From NCBI GenBank assembly GCA_030549775.1, contig CM060180.1, positions 78,771,672 to 78,835,671 on the forward strand: 64,000 nucleotides of DNA. Reading direction: 5' to 3'. Below are positions 48,321 through 58,504 of this stretch, piece by piece. The position numbers were made by a program, and so were the translations under genes. The stretch is from Tamarix chinensis (taxonomy: Eukaryota > Streptophyta > Magnoliopsida > Caryophyllales > Tamaricaceae). A model generated the notes under the pieces. The model ran no database searches. It saw nothing but the letters and a program-made list of their open reading frames with translations, and was not told the origin of the DNA. Position 1 is the first letter of the stretch; every line of letters begins with the position of its first letter.

Positions 48321-49625
48321 GGGGTAAAATGGTAATTTGTAAGTGAAAAGGGTAAAATAGTAATTTTGGAGGTAAAGGGTAAAATGGTAATTTTGTATGT
48401 GAAGGGTAAAATGGTAATTTTGGGAAGTGAAGGGCAAAATGGTAATTTTGTAATTAAGGGGCAAAATGGTAATTTTATACGTAAAGGGTAAACTAGTATT
48501 TTTGGGAAGTGAAGGGTAAAATGGTAACTCTACGAGTAAAGGGTAAAATGGTAATTTTGTTATTGAAGGACAAAATGGTGATTTGTAAGTGAAAAGGGTA
48601 AAATGACAATGTTATATGTAAAGGGTAAAATAGTAATTTTGGGAAGAGAAGGGTAAAATGGTAACTTTGCGAGTAAGGGTTAAAATTGTAATTTTGTAAT
48701 TGAAGGACAAAATGGTAATTTCATAAGTAAAGGGCAAGATGGTAATTTGTAAGTGAAAAGGGTAACGTGGTAATTTTGGAAGTGAAGGGCAAAATGGTAA
48801 TTTTAGAAGTAGAGGGTAAAATGGTAATATTGGAAGTAAAGGGGCAAAATGGTAATTTTAGAAGTAGAGGTTAAAATGGTAATGTTGGAGGCAAAGGGCA
48901 AAATGGTAATTTGTAAGTGAAAGGGGTAAAATGGTAATTTTGTATGCAAAGGGCCAAATAGTAATTTTTTAAGTAAAATGATAAAATGGTAATTTGTAAA
49001 TAGAAGGGGAAAATGATAATTATGGAAAAGAGTAGTTTGGTAATTATGATAATAGAGAAGGGCAATTTAGTAACCTAACCAACTAAAGGGTAACTTGGTA
49101 ATTTTGATAATGGAGAAGGCTAGTTTGGTAATTATAATAATGGAGAAGATAATTTGGTAATTTAACTAACTAAAGGGTAATTTAATAACTATGATAATAG
49201 AGAAGGGTAATTTGGTAATTTAACAAACTAAAGGGTAATTTGGTAATTATGATAATGGAGAAGGGTAGTTTGGTAATTATAATAATGGAGAATGGTACTT
49301 TGGTAATTTAACAAACTAAAGGGTAATTTAGTATTTATGATAATGAAGAAGGGTAATTTGGTAATCTGACAAACTAAAAGGCAATTTGTTAATTATAATA
49401 AAGGAGAAGGGAAAATTGGTAATCTAACCAACCAAATGGAAAATATGTGAAGTGTGACAATTATGAAGGGTAGTGGGTGACCTAATAAGTATGGGAGATA
49501 ACTTGGTAACCTAAATCAAGCAAGGGGTAATTTGGTAATTATGCAATAATGAGGGTAATATGGTAATTTGTTAAGTAAGGAAGGGATGACTTAGCAATTA
49601 TATAAGTAAAGGGTGAATGAGTAAT
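48321..49625 (+). repeat. Minisatellite based on GGGTAAAATGGTAATTTTG in LTR G
   Basis: Some 40 or more units of about 27-36 bp over 1.3 kb. The first two thirds use GGGTAAAATGGTAATTTTG with AAGTGAA/AAGTAAA spacers; from about 49020 the units change to GGTAATTTGGTAATTATGATAATGGAGAA and TTTAACAAACTAAA. So there are two sub-families, one after the other. Confidence 0.9.
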
Positions 49626-49692
49626 TTGTATCTAACATGTTTTTGTGATGGAGGAATTTTGTAATATGACTCAAATAACGCTGATTAGCAAG

Positions 49693-49698
49693 GTAAGA
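49693..49698 (+). other. Donor-like site in LTR G
   Basis: GCAAG followed by GTAAGA, at the place where A, I and H have the exon-like cassette. No matching acceptor-side conservation is seen, so support is weak. Confidence 0.25.
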
Positions 49699-50069
49699 GT
49701 ATTTGATAATTAGCAAGTATCATGAGAGCGAATCCAAATTCGGAATTAGATGAGATTATGATGGCCTTAATGATTCCTCTATGTTACTTTGGATAATCGT
49801 TTGAATAAAAAATGTCTAACGATATCCAAATGATTGAAAGTGAATAAGTATTTAATTGTTGTACTTTTTTGTGATTACCTTAATTAAGACACTAATACTT
49901 AAAGTGAAAGACCTCGAGATCTGCTACCCTAAAGACGTGGTTGAGCCCATGGTTATTCTGGTATTTGTTGGTGTACCTTTATGTACCAACCAGACCCTAT
50001 ATCTTACTCTATTTAGCTCTATGAACCAATTTAGGGGGTATGCATACTTATGGATTAGGTGTCCTTGTC

Positions 50070-50200
50070 GGTAGGGCACTGAGTTAGCTTTATGCACTAG
50101 TACGACCAGGGTACCTTTGCATCCCTAGGTTGATAGCTGAAGGGTACTGAGTAGCTCATATGCATTAGTGCGACCAGTGTACCTTGTATCCCGAGATCTT
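50070..50200 (+). repeat. Tandem pair of about 70 bp units in LTR G
   Basis: GGGCACTGAGTTAGC...GCACTAGTACGACCAGGGTACC and GGGTACTGAGTAGC...GCATTAGTGCGACCAGTGTACC, side by side and diverged. Confidence 0.7.
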
Positions 50201-50450
50201 GATCTCCCTATTGAGGTAAATAAATGGAATTGTTGTGATGATTAGAATGGGAAAAACTAAGCGTGAAAGTGAAAGACTAATGAGTCGGGCCAAGTTGAAT
50301 TATATTATGAGTACTGATCCATCAGATGTAATAGTGACCCAGGAGTTTTTGTCCAGGATGATGTTTATGAGTATCGATCCGCCGAATATAATAGTGGCTC
50401 AGGAGTATGTTGCCTTAGATGATGTATATTTGTATTCCGATCCACCAGCT

Positions 50451-50455
50451 ACAAT
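50451..50455 (+). repeat. Target-site duplication of LTR H, left copy
   Basis: ACAAT; identical to 55661-55665. Removing H rejoins CCACCAGCTACAATAGTGG, the repeat motif of the LTR. Confidence 0.9.
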
Positions 50456-50769
50456 TGAAATACTCCAAAAATCCTAATTTACGAATTATGGAAAAATAAT
50501 GATTTATTAGAGAAAATTAAGAAAATAGGTCACTTTATTAAATAATGAGGAAGTTACTTGAGGAAAAATAAGGAGAAAATAACAAATATATTATTTTGAG
50601 AATTTTGGGACATTTTACTAATTAAAATGGAAGTTAATGACAAATTATCCAAAAAAGCCTAATTAATTTAAAAATAAATTTAATTATTATACTTAAAATA
50701 ATTATTATTAAATATCTAAAATAAATATATCAATAAATAAAGACCAATACCCCAACCCAACCATTTTAT

Positions 50770-51910
50770 CATTTTTCCCTTTTTCTCTTTTCTTTTTCTT
50801 TTTTTTCTTTCTTCCTCCTTTACTCATTTTCTTTTTCCTCATTTTTCTCCCCCGACTGGGCCAGCCCACCAGCCTAGATCCTTCTCTTCCCCCCCGTCTC
50901 GCGTGCTAGGCCTGCCAGCCCTTCATAGCCCGTTGCCCCCAGCCGGCCGAACCGCCCCCTCTTTCTTTTCGTTCTTTCCCCTGGACCGACCGATCCACCC
51001 CGCCCTGTCTCCTTCTCCCTCACGCAACCTGCAATTCGACCCCTGCAGCTTGAACTTCACCGGTAGCCACCAGCGCCGACCGTCCTCCTCTGCCTCCCTG
51101 TCATTTTCTTTCCTCTTTTCGACCCTAACAACCCCTGCAGCTCCCTCCCCAAGTGCCCATCTTCTTTCCTCCTTCTCCCCCTTCCCGACCTAACCTGCCA
51201 TGGCTACACCTGCACCGCCTGCCACCGGTCGGCCACCTGCACACCTGCCCCACACACCTTCTTCTCCCCTGTCATTTTCCCCTTCCAATTGCCTATAAAT
51301 ACCCCCATTGGCAGCCCCAATCAACTCCCTTTTCAATTTTTGCCCCGAAACCCTGCCTCTCCGCCGCCTAAAAAAGACGGGCTTTCCGCCACCACCGGTG
51401 ACCGCCACCGCCACCGCTGCCCACCTTTTTCATCCCTGCACTTCCCTCTACGAAACTAGACCACCAGCACCCCTCCCCTTGCCCTGTACGTGCCGCCCTA
51501 GCCGTGCAAAATTCCTATCCCGAAACCACCACCTCCAGCCTTCGCCGCCCTTGCGTCGCTTTCCACCGCCAGCCCAACCGCCACCAGAGCCTCCTCCACC
51601 CTCCAACATGCCCACTAGACCTCCCTCTACCTTCCCATACCTCCATCTTCCCCTGAATCCCTCTCCTCCTTCCTCCCTCATCTTCCACCTCTCTCCACCA
51701 CCCTCGGCTGCCGCGCCAACCACCGCGCGCCGCCACCCCTTGCCACGCCACCACCCTCACTCCACTCCCCTTCACCTGCTATTTCTTCCCCCCACCTCAA
51801 ACTCCTCCTTTTCCCCTCCCATCTAGCCACCACCTCCATCTTTTCCCCTCTTCTCCACCTCCACCGCCGCCGCCGTTGCCGCCACGCCCTGCCGCCGGAC
51901 CACCACTGAC
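50770..51910 (+). other. CT-rich stretch of LTR H
   Basis: Very C- and T-rich. A 172-codon frame (51308-51826) starts 7 nt after the TATA box, so upstream of the expected transcription start, and is Pro/Ser-rich with no domain. I do not call it a gene. Confidence 0.7.
51294..51301 (+). promoter_or_regulatory. TATA box of LTR H
   Basis: TATAAATA in CCTATAAATACCCCC, about 840 bp after the LTR start. Context shared with A and I. Confidence 0.7.
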
Positions 51911-51989
51911 CCTAGGTGGTTCTCCACTCATCCAAACTTGAATACCCCTTTTATATAACTCCTACTATTTTCTACTAATTTTAATACTA

Positions 51990-52029
51990 ATATACTTATT
52001 ATTATTATTATTATCATTATTACTATCAC

Positions 52030-52071
<42 letters not shown>

Positions 52072-52337
52072 CATTATTACCACTATTATTGTCTCTATTA
52101 TTAATGTTCTTATTTTATTACTAATACTAACATCCTTTTTGAACCCTAACTTTTATTATACTTAACTTTAATCTTAATTTTTATAATTATTAGTATTAAC
52201 ATTATTAACAATATTACTATTATTACTTCTATTATCCTTACTATGGTTATTATTGTGGTTTCTAAACCTTACTTGGTTGTATTATTGTTATTACCATTAC
52301 TACTAGGAGTATTATTATTATTATTATCGTTATTATT

Positions 52338-52412
<75 letters not shown>

Positions 52413-52420
52413 TATTATTA
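51990..52420. repeat. (ATT)n microsatellite block in LTR H
   Basis: Two runs of ATT (about 52028-52070 and 52340-52410) in looser ATT-rich DNA. Counterpart of the tracts in A and I. Confidence 0.9.
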
Positions 52421-53080
52421 TACTTAACACCCTTATCATTTTGTTAACAATAATACTACTTGTTCGTATCCATGTTACTTAACTCAAGCTAGTAAATATC
52501 ATGTGATTGTTAACTCAGAAGAGTACTTGAACCTTATTACCATACCACTTAACATTAACCCTAACCTCATTACTATGACAGTATTATTAGCTATTATTAA
52601 TATTACTACTATCACTACCTTATTATTGTAATCAAAAGCATTTGAACCCTTTTATTATTCAAGAATATACAACTATTATCATTATCACCCTTAGGAATAG
52701 TTTACTTGTAATATTGTGACCTTATAATATTATCATTTCAAATATAACACCATTAATAGACTCAGCCTTAAAACGCTAGGGTTTCTATCACTAGACATTA
52801 GTGTCACTATTTTATTAATACTAACACTATTTTCCTATAGCTAGCATGAACCCTATTACTACAAGATTAGAACTAATGGGTTTAATAAAATAAGTGTAAC
52901 AATAAGCATCAAAAATAAATATATTTTGACTACTAATATTTAGTATACTAATTCTAAGGTAAAAACCCTAGTTTTTTGTATAATACCCTCTTTAGTAATA
53001 AAAACCCTAATCCTAAACTAGAATAAGGGTTGATGGTACTTGCAAGAGAAACTAATACTTAGCATTTTCCCCTTTTATAG

Positions 53081-53142
53081 GTAACCCCGACCAAAGCCCT
53101 AAGGAGTTATAAGAGCGTGCTCCAAGCTCGGCGTCGCCTTAG
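53081..53142 (+). other. 62-nt exon-like cassette in LTR H
   Basis: CATTTTCCCCTTTTATAG before, 62 nt including AGAGCGTGCTCCAAGC, then GTAAGGAC. The acceptor-like tract, length and donor agree with A and I. Confidence 0.55.
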
Positions 53143-54403
53143 GTAAGGACGAAGCTATGGCCTTGTGCTATGTGTGATGTAATGTGTGGGTGAATGATGA
53201 GCATGCCATGTTGATGTGTATTATGCTTGTGTTATGAATAACCTGTTTTGTGTAGTGCAGCATGGATCAAGAGGTATGTTGTGTGTGCCTTATATTATAC
53301 GTGTATGACATGTTCCATGTTTGATGTTGTTGTTGATGAAGTGACTGGTTTTGGCCCTCTAGGACATGCATGCTAGGGTTTTGGGGTAGCATGAAATGAT
53401 AATAAAAGAACAACGGGGAAGTGGACGTTTGGGAAGTTTGCATGGGGGGACTAGACCTTGCATGTGCATGATCCTTACGTGTGAAAAGTTGATTTGGGTT
53501 GTAAGTAAGAGCTTGGGAGAGTCTTGGAATGATTGGAGACTTAGTATGAAAAATAGTACGTAAGTTGGTGCATAAGAGACCTTATTAGGGTTTTGCGAGT
53601 AAATGGGTGTTGGGGAGTCTGCATGGAGTATTTAAATTCTGCGTGGGGATGAATCGTATGTGAGGAAAGTTGATTTAGGAAGTAAATAAGAAAATATTAA
53701 AGTTATGGGTCCATTGGAGACTTGGGTGCAAAATTCTACGTGGGTGGAGGTAAGAGTGTCTAAGGGTTCCAATTAGGGTTTCGGGAGGAAATGAGCAATT
53801 TGAAGGGTACAAGGGTAAAAATGATCAAGGAAAGATGGAGTATGGGTTAGAATGAGATTTCATTTATATAAAAGGTGAGTATGGGTTCCCATGTGGAAGA
53901 AGAGACTTTGGGATGAAAAGAGAGATGTTACTTGTGGGGGAAGAAAGGTACTAAGGTTGAGGTGATTAACTAGGGTTTTCAGGTTATGTGCTGAATCGAA
54001 AGGTAAAATGATATGTTTTGGGAGAGGATCTAATTGAGGTAAGATGTGGGGCGTTAAATGAGGTAAAGGTAGCGTAAGTGGGAGAAGGTTGGGCCACATC
54101 GGCCCAATTAGGGTTTTCAAGGGAAAACCCTAGGGGGTGATGGGAGGTGGAGTTGATGTCATGAGTGTAGGGCCTAACCCACACCCGTAGGGGTTGACTC
54201 TTTCATCTAAAGGTAAGTGTAAAGGGAATGGATGTCGGGGTGTGATAAGGGGCGCAGGAGTCTCAAGATATGGGATGGGCCCCTAGGGGAAGAAAGAAGT
54301 AGAGGGTAGTTGATATGCATGTCAAGGGTGGAAAGCTTTTTGATAAGACACGAATAAGATACTAATTACTTAAAGAGTAAGATTGTTGAGCCGGGCCTAG
54401 ACC

Positions 54404-54975
54404 GATCCACCGGCATAATAGTGGCCAGGTGCCAGGGTGCCTTGGAGACTGATCCACCGGCATATAATAGTGGTTAGGTGCGTTCTGCCCTATACGTGAC
54501 CGATCCACCGGCTATAATAGTGGGGGATCCCGAGCTCAACAAACCAAACAGTATGTTGTAATTAAATTATGGGAAAGATACTATATACTTACAGTGGAAC
54601 ACCATGAGAGTCGGGGCCAGACCGATCCACCGGCATAATAGTGGCCAGGTGCCGGGGTGCCCTAGAGACCGATCCACAGGCATATAATAGTGGTTAGGTG
54701 CGTTCTGCCCTATAAGTGACTGATCCACCGGCTATAATAGTGGGGTTCCCATACTTGCATGGATTAACAAAGATTATGGTGTGAAATGACTTATAAACAA
54801 ATCATGGAAAGACACGTTATAATCGCAGTGAAACACCATGAGAGTTGGGGCCAGATCGATCCATCGGCATAATAGTGGCCAGGAGCGTTCGGCCCTGGAG
54901 ACCGATCCACCGGCATATAATAGTGGTTAGGTGCGTTCTACCCTATAAGTGACCGATCCACCGGCTATAATAGTG
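54404..54975 (+). repeat. Nine GATCCACCGGC / ATAATAGTGG units of LTR H in a 220-234 bp higher-order repeat
   Basis: Three triplets start at 54404, 54624 and 54858. In each triplet the motif is followed in turn by CCAGGTGCC/CCAGGAGCG, TTAGGTGCGTTCT and a G run plus CCCGAGCTC or CCCATACTT, and the triplets are separated by ACAGTGGAACACCATGAGAG. Confidence 0.9.
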
Positions 54976-55513
54976 CGGTTCCCGTATTCTCATGGATTCA
55001 TAACAATTATGATGTGAATCGACTATAATTATCAGAGTTATGAAAAGAAGAAGTTGGACCGGACCATAGCGGACCTACATCATCCATAATATTACATGTT
55101 GCTTATGTGATTGTGCTGTGTATGTTATGTTGTATGATGGTATGCTTGGCCTTAGCGCACCTGCGCCCTTACTCAGTATTGGACCTGTGCTGATACTACC
55201 TTGATTGAATGAGTCCTGTGATGATCCACCGATGGTGGGGAGTAGACTTCCTGTGCACTTTTATGATCGGGTACTATCTTGGGGTGGAAGGCTTGACTTG
55301 TGTGAGTAGGCGATTCGGATATTGGTCCCTTGGGATCTGTTTTATTTAGCTATATTTTGTACTACGCATTCTTGTTTTGAAACCGTACTCTTAAGTTGTA
55401 TTCCTAAATGATATTCTAACCGTTGTTGACTTGTGTTTCTGTGAATGACCTATGTTGACTATGAACTTATGTTTTGATGATTCTTACTTAACGATTGTTT
55501 AATTTAGCCTTAG

Positions 55514-55559
55514 CACTTAGTATCGGAATGGTAGGAGTGGACCGGTCTGGTACTAAGTG
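55514..55559 (+). other. 46-nt conserved hairpin block, LTR H
   Basis: Arms CACTTAGTATC (55514-55524) and GGTACTAAGTG (55549-55559), one mismatch between them, 24-nt loop. 101 nt from the LTR end. Confidence 0.75.
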
Positions 55560-55660
55560 TGGCGGTAATACCCCCCAAGTTTACGGTTTTAATTCTTTCG
55601 CTTCCGCTAAACCTTTTGATTTAAACAAAATTTTTCAGTAGTAAATTTGGGGGTGTTACA

Positions 55661-55665
55661 ACAAT
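55661..55665 (+). repeat. Target-site duplication of LTR H, right copy
   Basis: ACAAT, identical to 50451-50455. Confidence 0.9.
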
Positions 55666-56515
55666 AGTGGGGGTCCCAAGCTCAATAAATTTGATTTGGA
55701 TGTGAATAAATTATAGGAAAATACTAATCACTTATAGTGAAACACCATGTGAGTCGGAGCCAGACCGGTCCATCGATGAATAATAGTCGCTAGGAGCATT
55801 TTGTCCTGCATGACCGGTCCACCGGCAAATAATAGTGGGGTTCCCGCACTGACATGGATATAAAATATGAGAGATGACTGAATAATGATTGACTAATGGT
55901 TTAAGGCCTAGAAGTATCAAATGTTCATTATGACCTATTAATATCTAATTGATTTTTTAAGTATGGGAATGTATGAATGTGAATATTAAGTATTTACCTT
56001 TCATTATGTATGTATGTAGTGTTGTAATATGTGTTGCATTGTGGGCCTACTGTTAAGTGTGTTTTTTAAGGTTTACTCAATACCGTAGTACTAAAAGGTT
56101 CCATTCTTGGGGCCTCTGCCTATTCAATGGGTAGTGTCCCTTGTAAGTCATTTTTAGGTGCTATTCAAGTGGACTCCCAGGAAAGAGTGTAAGGAACTAT
56201 CTGGAAAGTCTTAAGGTTGTCCTATTTCTCTTTTAAATTCTTGGTATCAATGTATTTTTTGTTTTATAACCACCACTAGTGGATTTTGTTCTTGTAAATG
56301 GCTTACTACGCTACTCTGATTTAAATATGTTTGATTTTCTTGTAAGTTATACTTTTCTCTTTAGCCTTAGCACTTGGTATCAGAATAGTAGGAGTGAACC
56401 GGTCTGGTACTAAGTGTAGCAGTAATATCCCCAGAATTTACAATTTTGTTATCGCGCTTCTACTAATTATTTTGATAAAATAAAATTTTTTGTAGTGAAT
56501 TTTAGGGGTGTTACA
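55666..56515 (+). mobile_element. Solo LTR G, second part
   Basis: Continues the U5 motifs of G after H and ends TTTTAGGGGTGTTACA at 56515. Contains two more CCACCGGCAAATAATAGTGG-type units and the hairpin block. Confidence 0.75.
56371..56416 (+). other. 46-nt conserved hairpin block, LTR G
   Basis: Arms CACTTGGTATC (56371-56381) and GGTACTAAGTG (56406-56416). The first arm continues as CTTGGTATCAGAAT, agreeing with the first 11 of 13 PBS bases. 99 nt from the LTR end. Confidence 0.75.
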
Positions 56516-56967
56516 TATGTCTTTGGGGATGGTCAGTAAAGGGCTTACCTCAGTTAGGTTAGGGCTTGAAAGAAAGGATATTTGGAAGGTTTTGGTGAAT
56601 TCACCGATCGCGGATACGATTTTTGTTAGGTTAGGGCAGATAAAAATTTTAAATTGAGTGTCATACCCTAATTTATTTTATTATAGCACCATACTTTATC
56701 TACATATATTTTGTAGTGATTTTTTTTGGAACGTGTTTGGGTTCGCCGATGTAAACATTTTTAAGTTGTTTAATTAAAAAGTTATTTTGCACACTTTGTT
56801 GTTTTAAGTTTTTTTGATTGGTTTAACCTTTTATCTAATATAGGGAAGGCTAAAAGATTCTATCTTGTGTTAGGTACGACAGTAACACCACATTTCCCCT
56901 CGGTGTTTTATGCTTTTGCAAAAGTTTGAACAAAATTGTTTTGGTAGTGAATAATGAGAGTGTTATA
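56516..56967 (+). mobile_element. 3' LTR of element E, last part
   Basis: Picks up the E LTR at TTTGGGGATGGTCAGTAAAGGGC (compare 38568-38592) and ends AGTGTTATA at 56967, followed by the duplication CTGCA. Confidence 0.8.
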
Positions 56968-57712
56968 CTGCACATGTTGCCGATTTATGTTTCAAAGAAA
57001 TTGTGAAACTACATGGAATCGCTAAAAGTGTTGTTTCAGAGAGAGATGTCAAGTTTCTTAGTTACTTTTAGAATACATTATGACACATGTTATGAACTAA
57101 GTTGTTATTTAATGCCTCACATCATGCACACACCGATGGAAAAACTAAAGTTACAAACCGTACTCTTGGCACTTTGATAAGAGGGTTCGTAAGTAAAAGT
57201 ACTAAGGATTGGGATATAAATTTGACTCATGGGAGTTTGGTTATAATTGAATTTCTTCAAGTACCACTCTCTCAATTCCATTCTAGATTATATAAGGGGT
57301 GAATTAGTACATGCTTTTTAACATGGTACACTTGAAAAAAAGGAGAGTTTAAAAATTATGAAGCCAAAGAAATGAGTTGAATTCTTTTTAAAACTTCATC
57401 AAAAAATAAGGGAAACATTGAACAAGCAAATGAGAGGTATCAAAAACAAGCTAATAGGCGTCACACTCCATAAGTATTTTATCCTAGTGATTTAGTTTGG
57501 TTACATTTGTGTTAAGAAAGGATTCCTAATCTAAGAAAACATAAATAATGCTTTAAGTAAATTAACTGTTTAAAATCTTTAGAAAACTTGGAGAAAGTGC
57601 TTATGAACTTGAAATTCCATAATCTTATGGTAGCATTTCAAGGAAATTTAATATTGGTGATTTATCACCTTATTAGAGTGATGTCAATTTGAGGATAAAT
57701 TCTTCTCAATTT
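56968..57712 (+). pseudogene. Integrase of element C, C-terminal part
   Basis: Resumes in frame after E with [32 protein letters not shown] (second Asp context intact), then NASHHAHTDGKTKVTNRTLGTL in an open stretch 57102-57302, where the canonical glutamate after GKT is Lys. Later QANRRHTP and FYPSDLVWLHL mark the C-terminal domain. Stops and shifts. No chromodomain seen. Confidence 0.8.
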
Positions 57713-58490
57713 TTGATAATGATGTAGGAGAATCTAAGGATTTTCATGCACATATGGATTTGGAATTATTAATAATGGGGCCTATTTCCATATGTGCCTT
57801 TGATGATATAACTTTAACAAACCATAATAAGAATATTCTAAGTGATTCTTATAGGTATGTCATATATTTGCAAGAAGATGATTCAGGAAGTTAATGTACA
57901 TAAGATCATCTCTTATGTTACAAGTTAAAGGAGCTATTATGGATTGAAGTTAAACTTTCGATCCAAAAAAGGCATAATTATCATTTTTATATAAATTAAG
58001 ACTTTTATTAGTTGTTTCCATGTAATAATTAACTACATTTGTTTGTAATAATTTATTGTTCAATTCATGTATTGTATAGGTTAGTAATATGATGCTATTA
58101 GTGGTTAGTGTGATAGTTAGCCATGTGTGCATTAGCTTGGCTATCCTAGTGTGCTACTTAGTTAAGTATAGCTACCTATATATATAAATACATCGACACT
58201 TATAGCACGAGATCAAGAATTGTCGAAACATTTGAATGAAATAACGAGTTATTATTTGGTTGTCTCTCTCTTTTGAGTGAATTTCTTCCTAAAACTATTT
58301 GGAGTAATCTTAATTAGAGCCTTTGAATATGTTCTTGGAGAAACATTCAAATATCTATTCTTGTTGAATTATTTTTTGAAGATTCATAGTTTTCTTTAAT
58401 TCTTGGTTGAATTTTTCTTGAAGATTTACATTCCTTTCCTTAATCTTCAACCCTTCAAGCCCACCCTTTAATCTAACCATAAAATTTTCT
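57713..58490 (+). mobile_element. 3' LTR of element C
   Basis: Starts around TGATAATGATGTAGGAG and is co-linear with 25926-26686, including CCATGTGTGC, AGTGTGCTAC, a TATATATAAATA promoter box (about 58177-58188) and TCGACACTTA after it. The end is placed just before Athila-type coding sequence resumes and is approximate. Confidence 0.65.
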
Positions 58491-58504
58491 CTTTCCTTTT
58501 AATT

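Larger units (their letters stand above)
46555..50455 (+). mobile_element. Solo LTR G, first part
   Basis: Begins TATAATCCC (probably once TGTAATCCC) with flank AATGT; its other end GGGGTGTTACA at 56515 is followed by TATGT, a 4 of 5 match. The LTR of E continues on both sides. G is interrupted by H at 50456. Its own length is about 4.75 kb. Module order: CT-rich block, minisatellite, donor-like GTAAGAG, short duplications, GATCCACC motifs, hairpin. Confidence 0.75.
50456..55660 (+). mobile_element. Solo LTR H (5.2 kb)
   Basis: Starts TGAAATACTCC and ends GGGGGTGTTACA, flanked by perfect ACAAT duplications, with no internal region, so it is a solo LTR left by recombination between two LTRs. 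It is the same family as I (close match in exon-like cassette, U5 units and hairpin) but in the opposite orientation, and it is the best preserved LTR here. Its perfect target duplication suggests the most recent insertion of this stack. Confidence 0.9.

Noticed and set aside
48321..49625. Regular repeats considered as a CRISPR-like array
   Set aside because: Unit and spacer both repeat, lengths vary and the setting is a plant LTR; it is a minisatellite.
51308..51826. 172-codon Pro-rich frame after the TATA box of LTR H
   Set aside because: The ATG lies 7 nt from the TATA box, so upstream of any expected transcript start; low complexity; not shared in frame with LTR I.
52243..52482. 79-codon Leu-rich frame
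   Set aside because: Reads through the ATT tract of LTR H.
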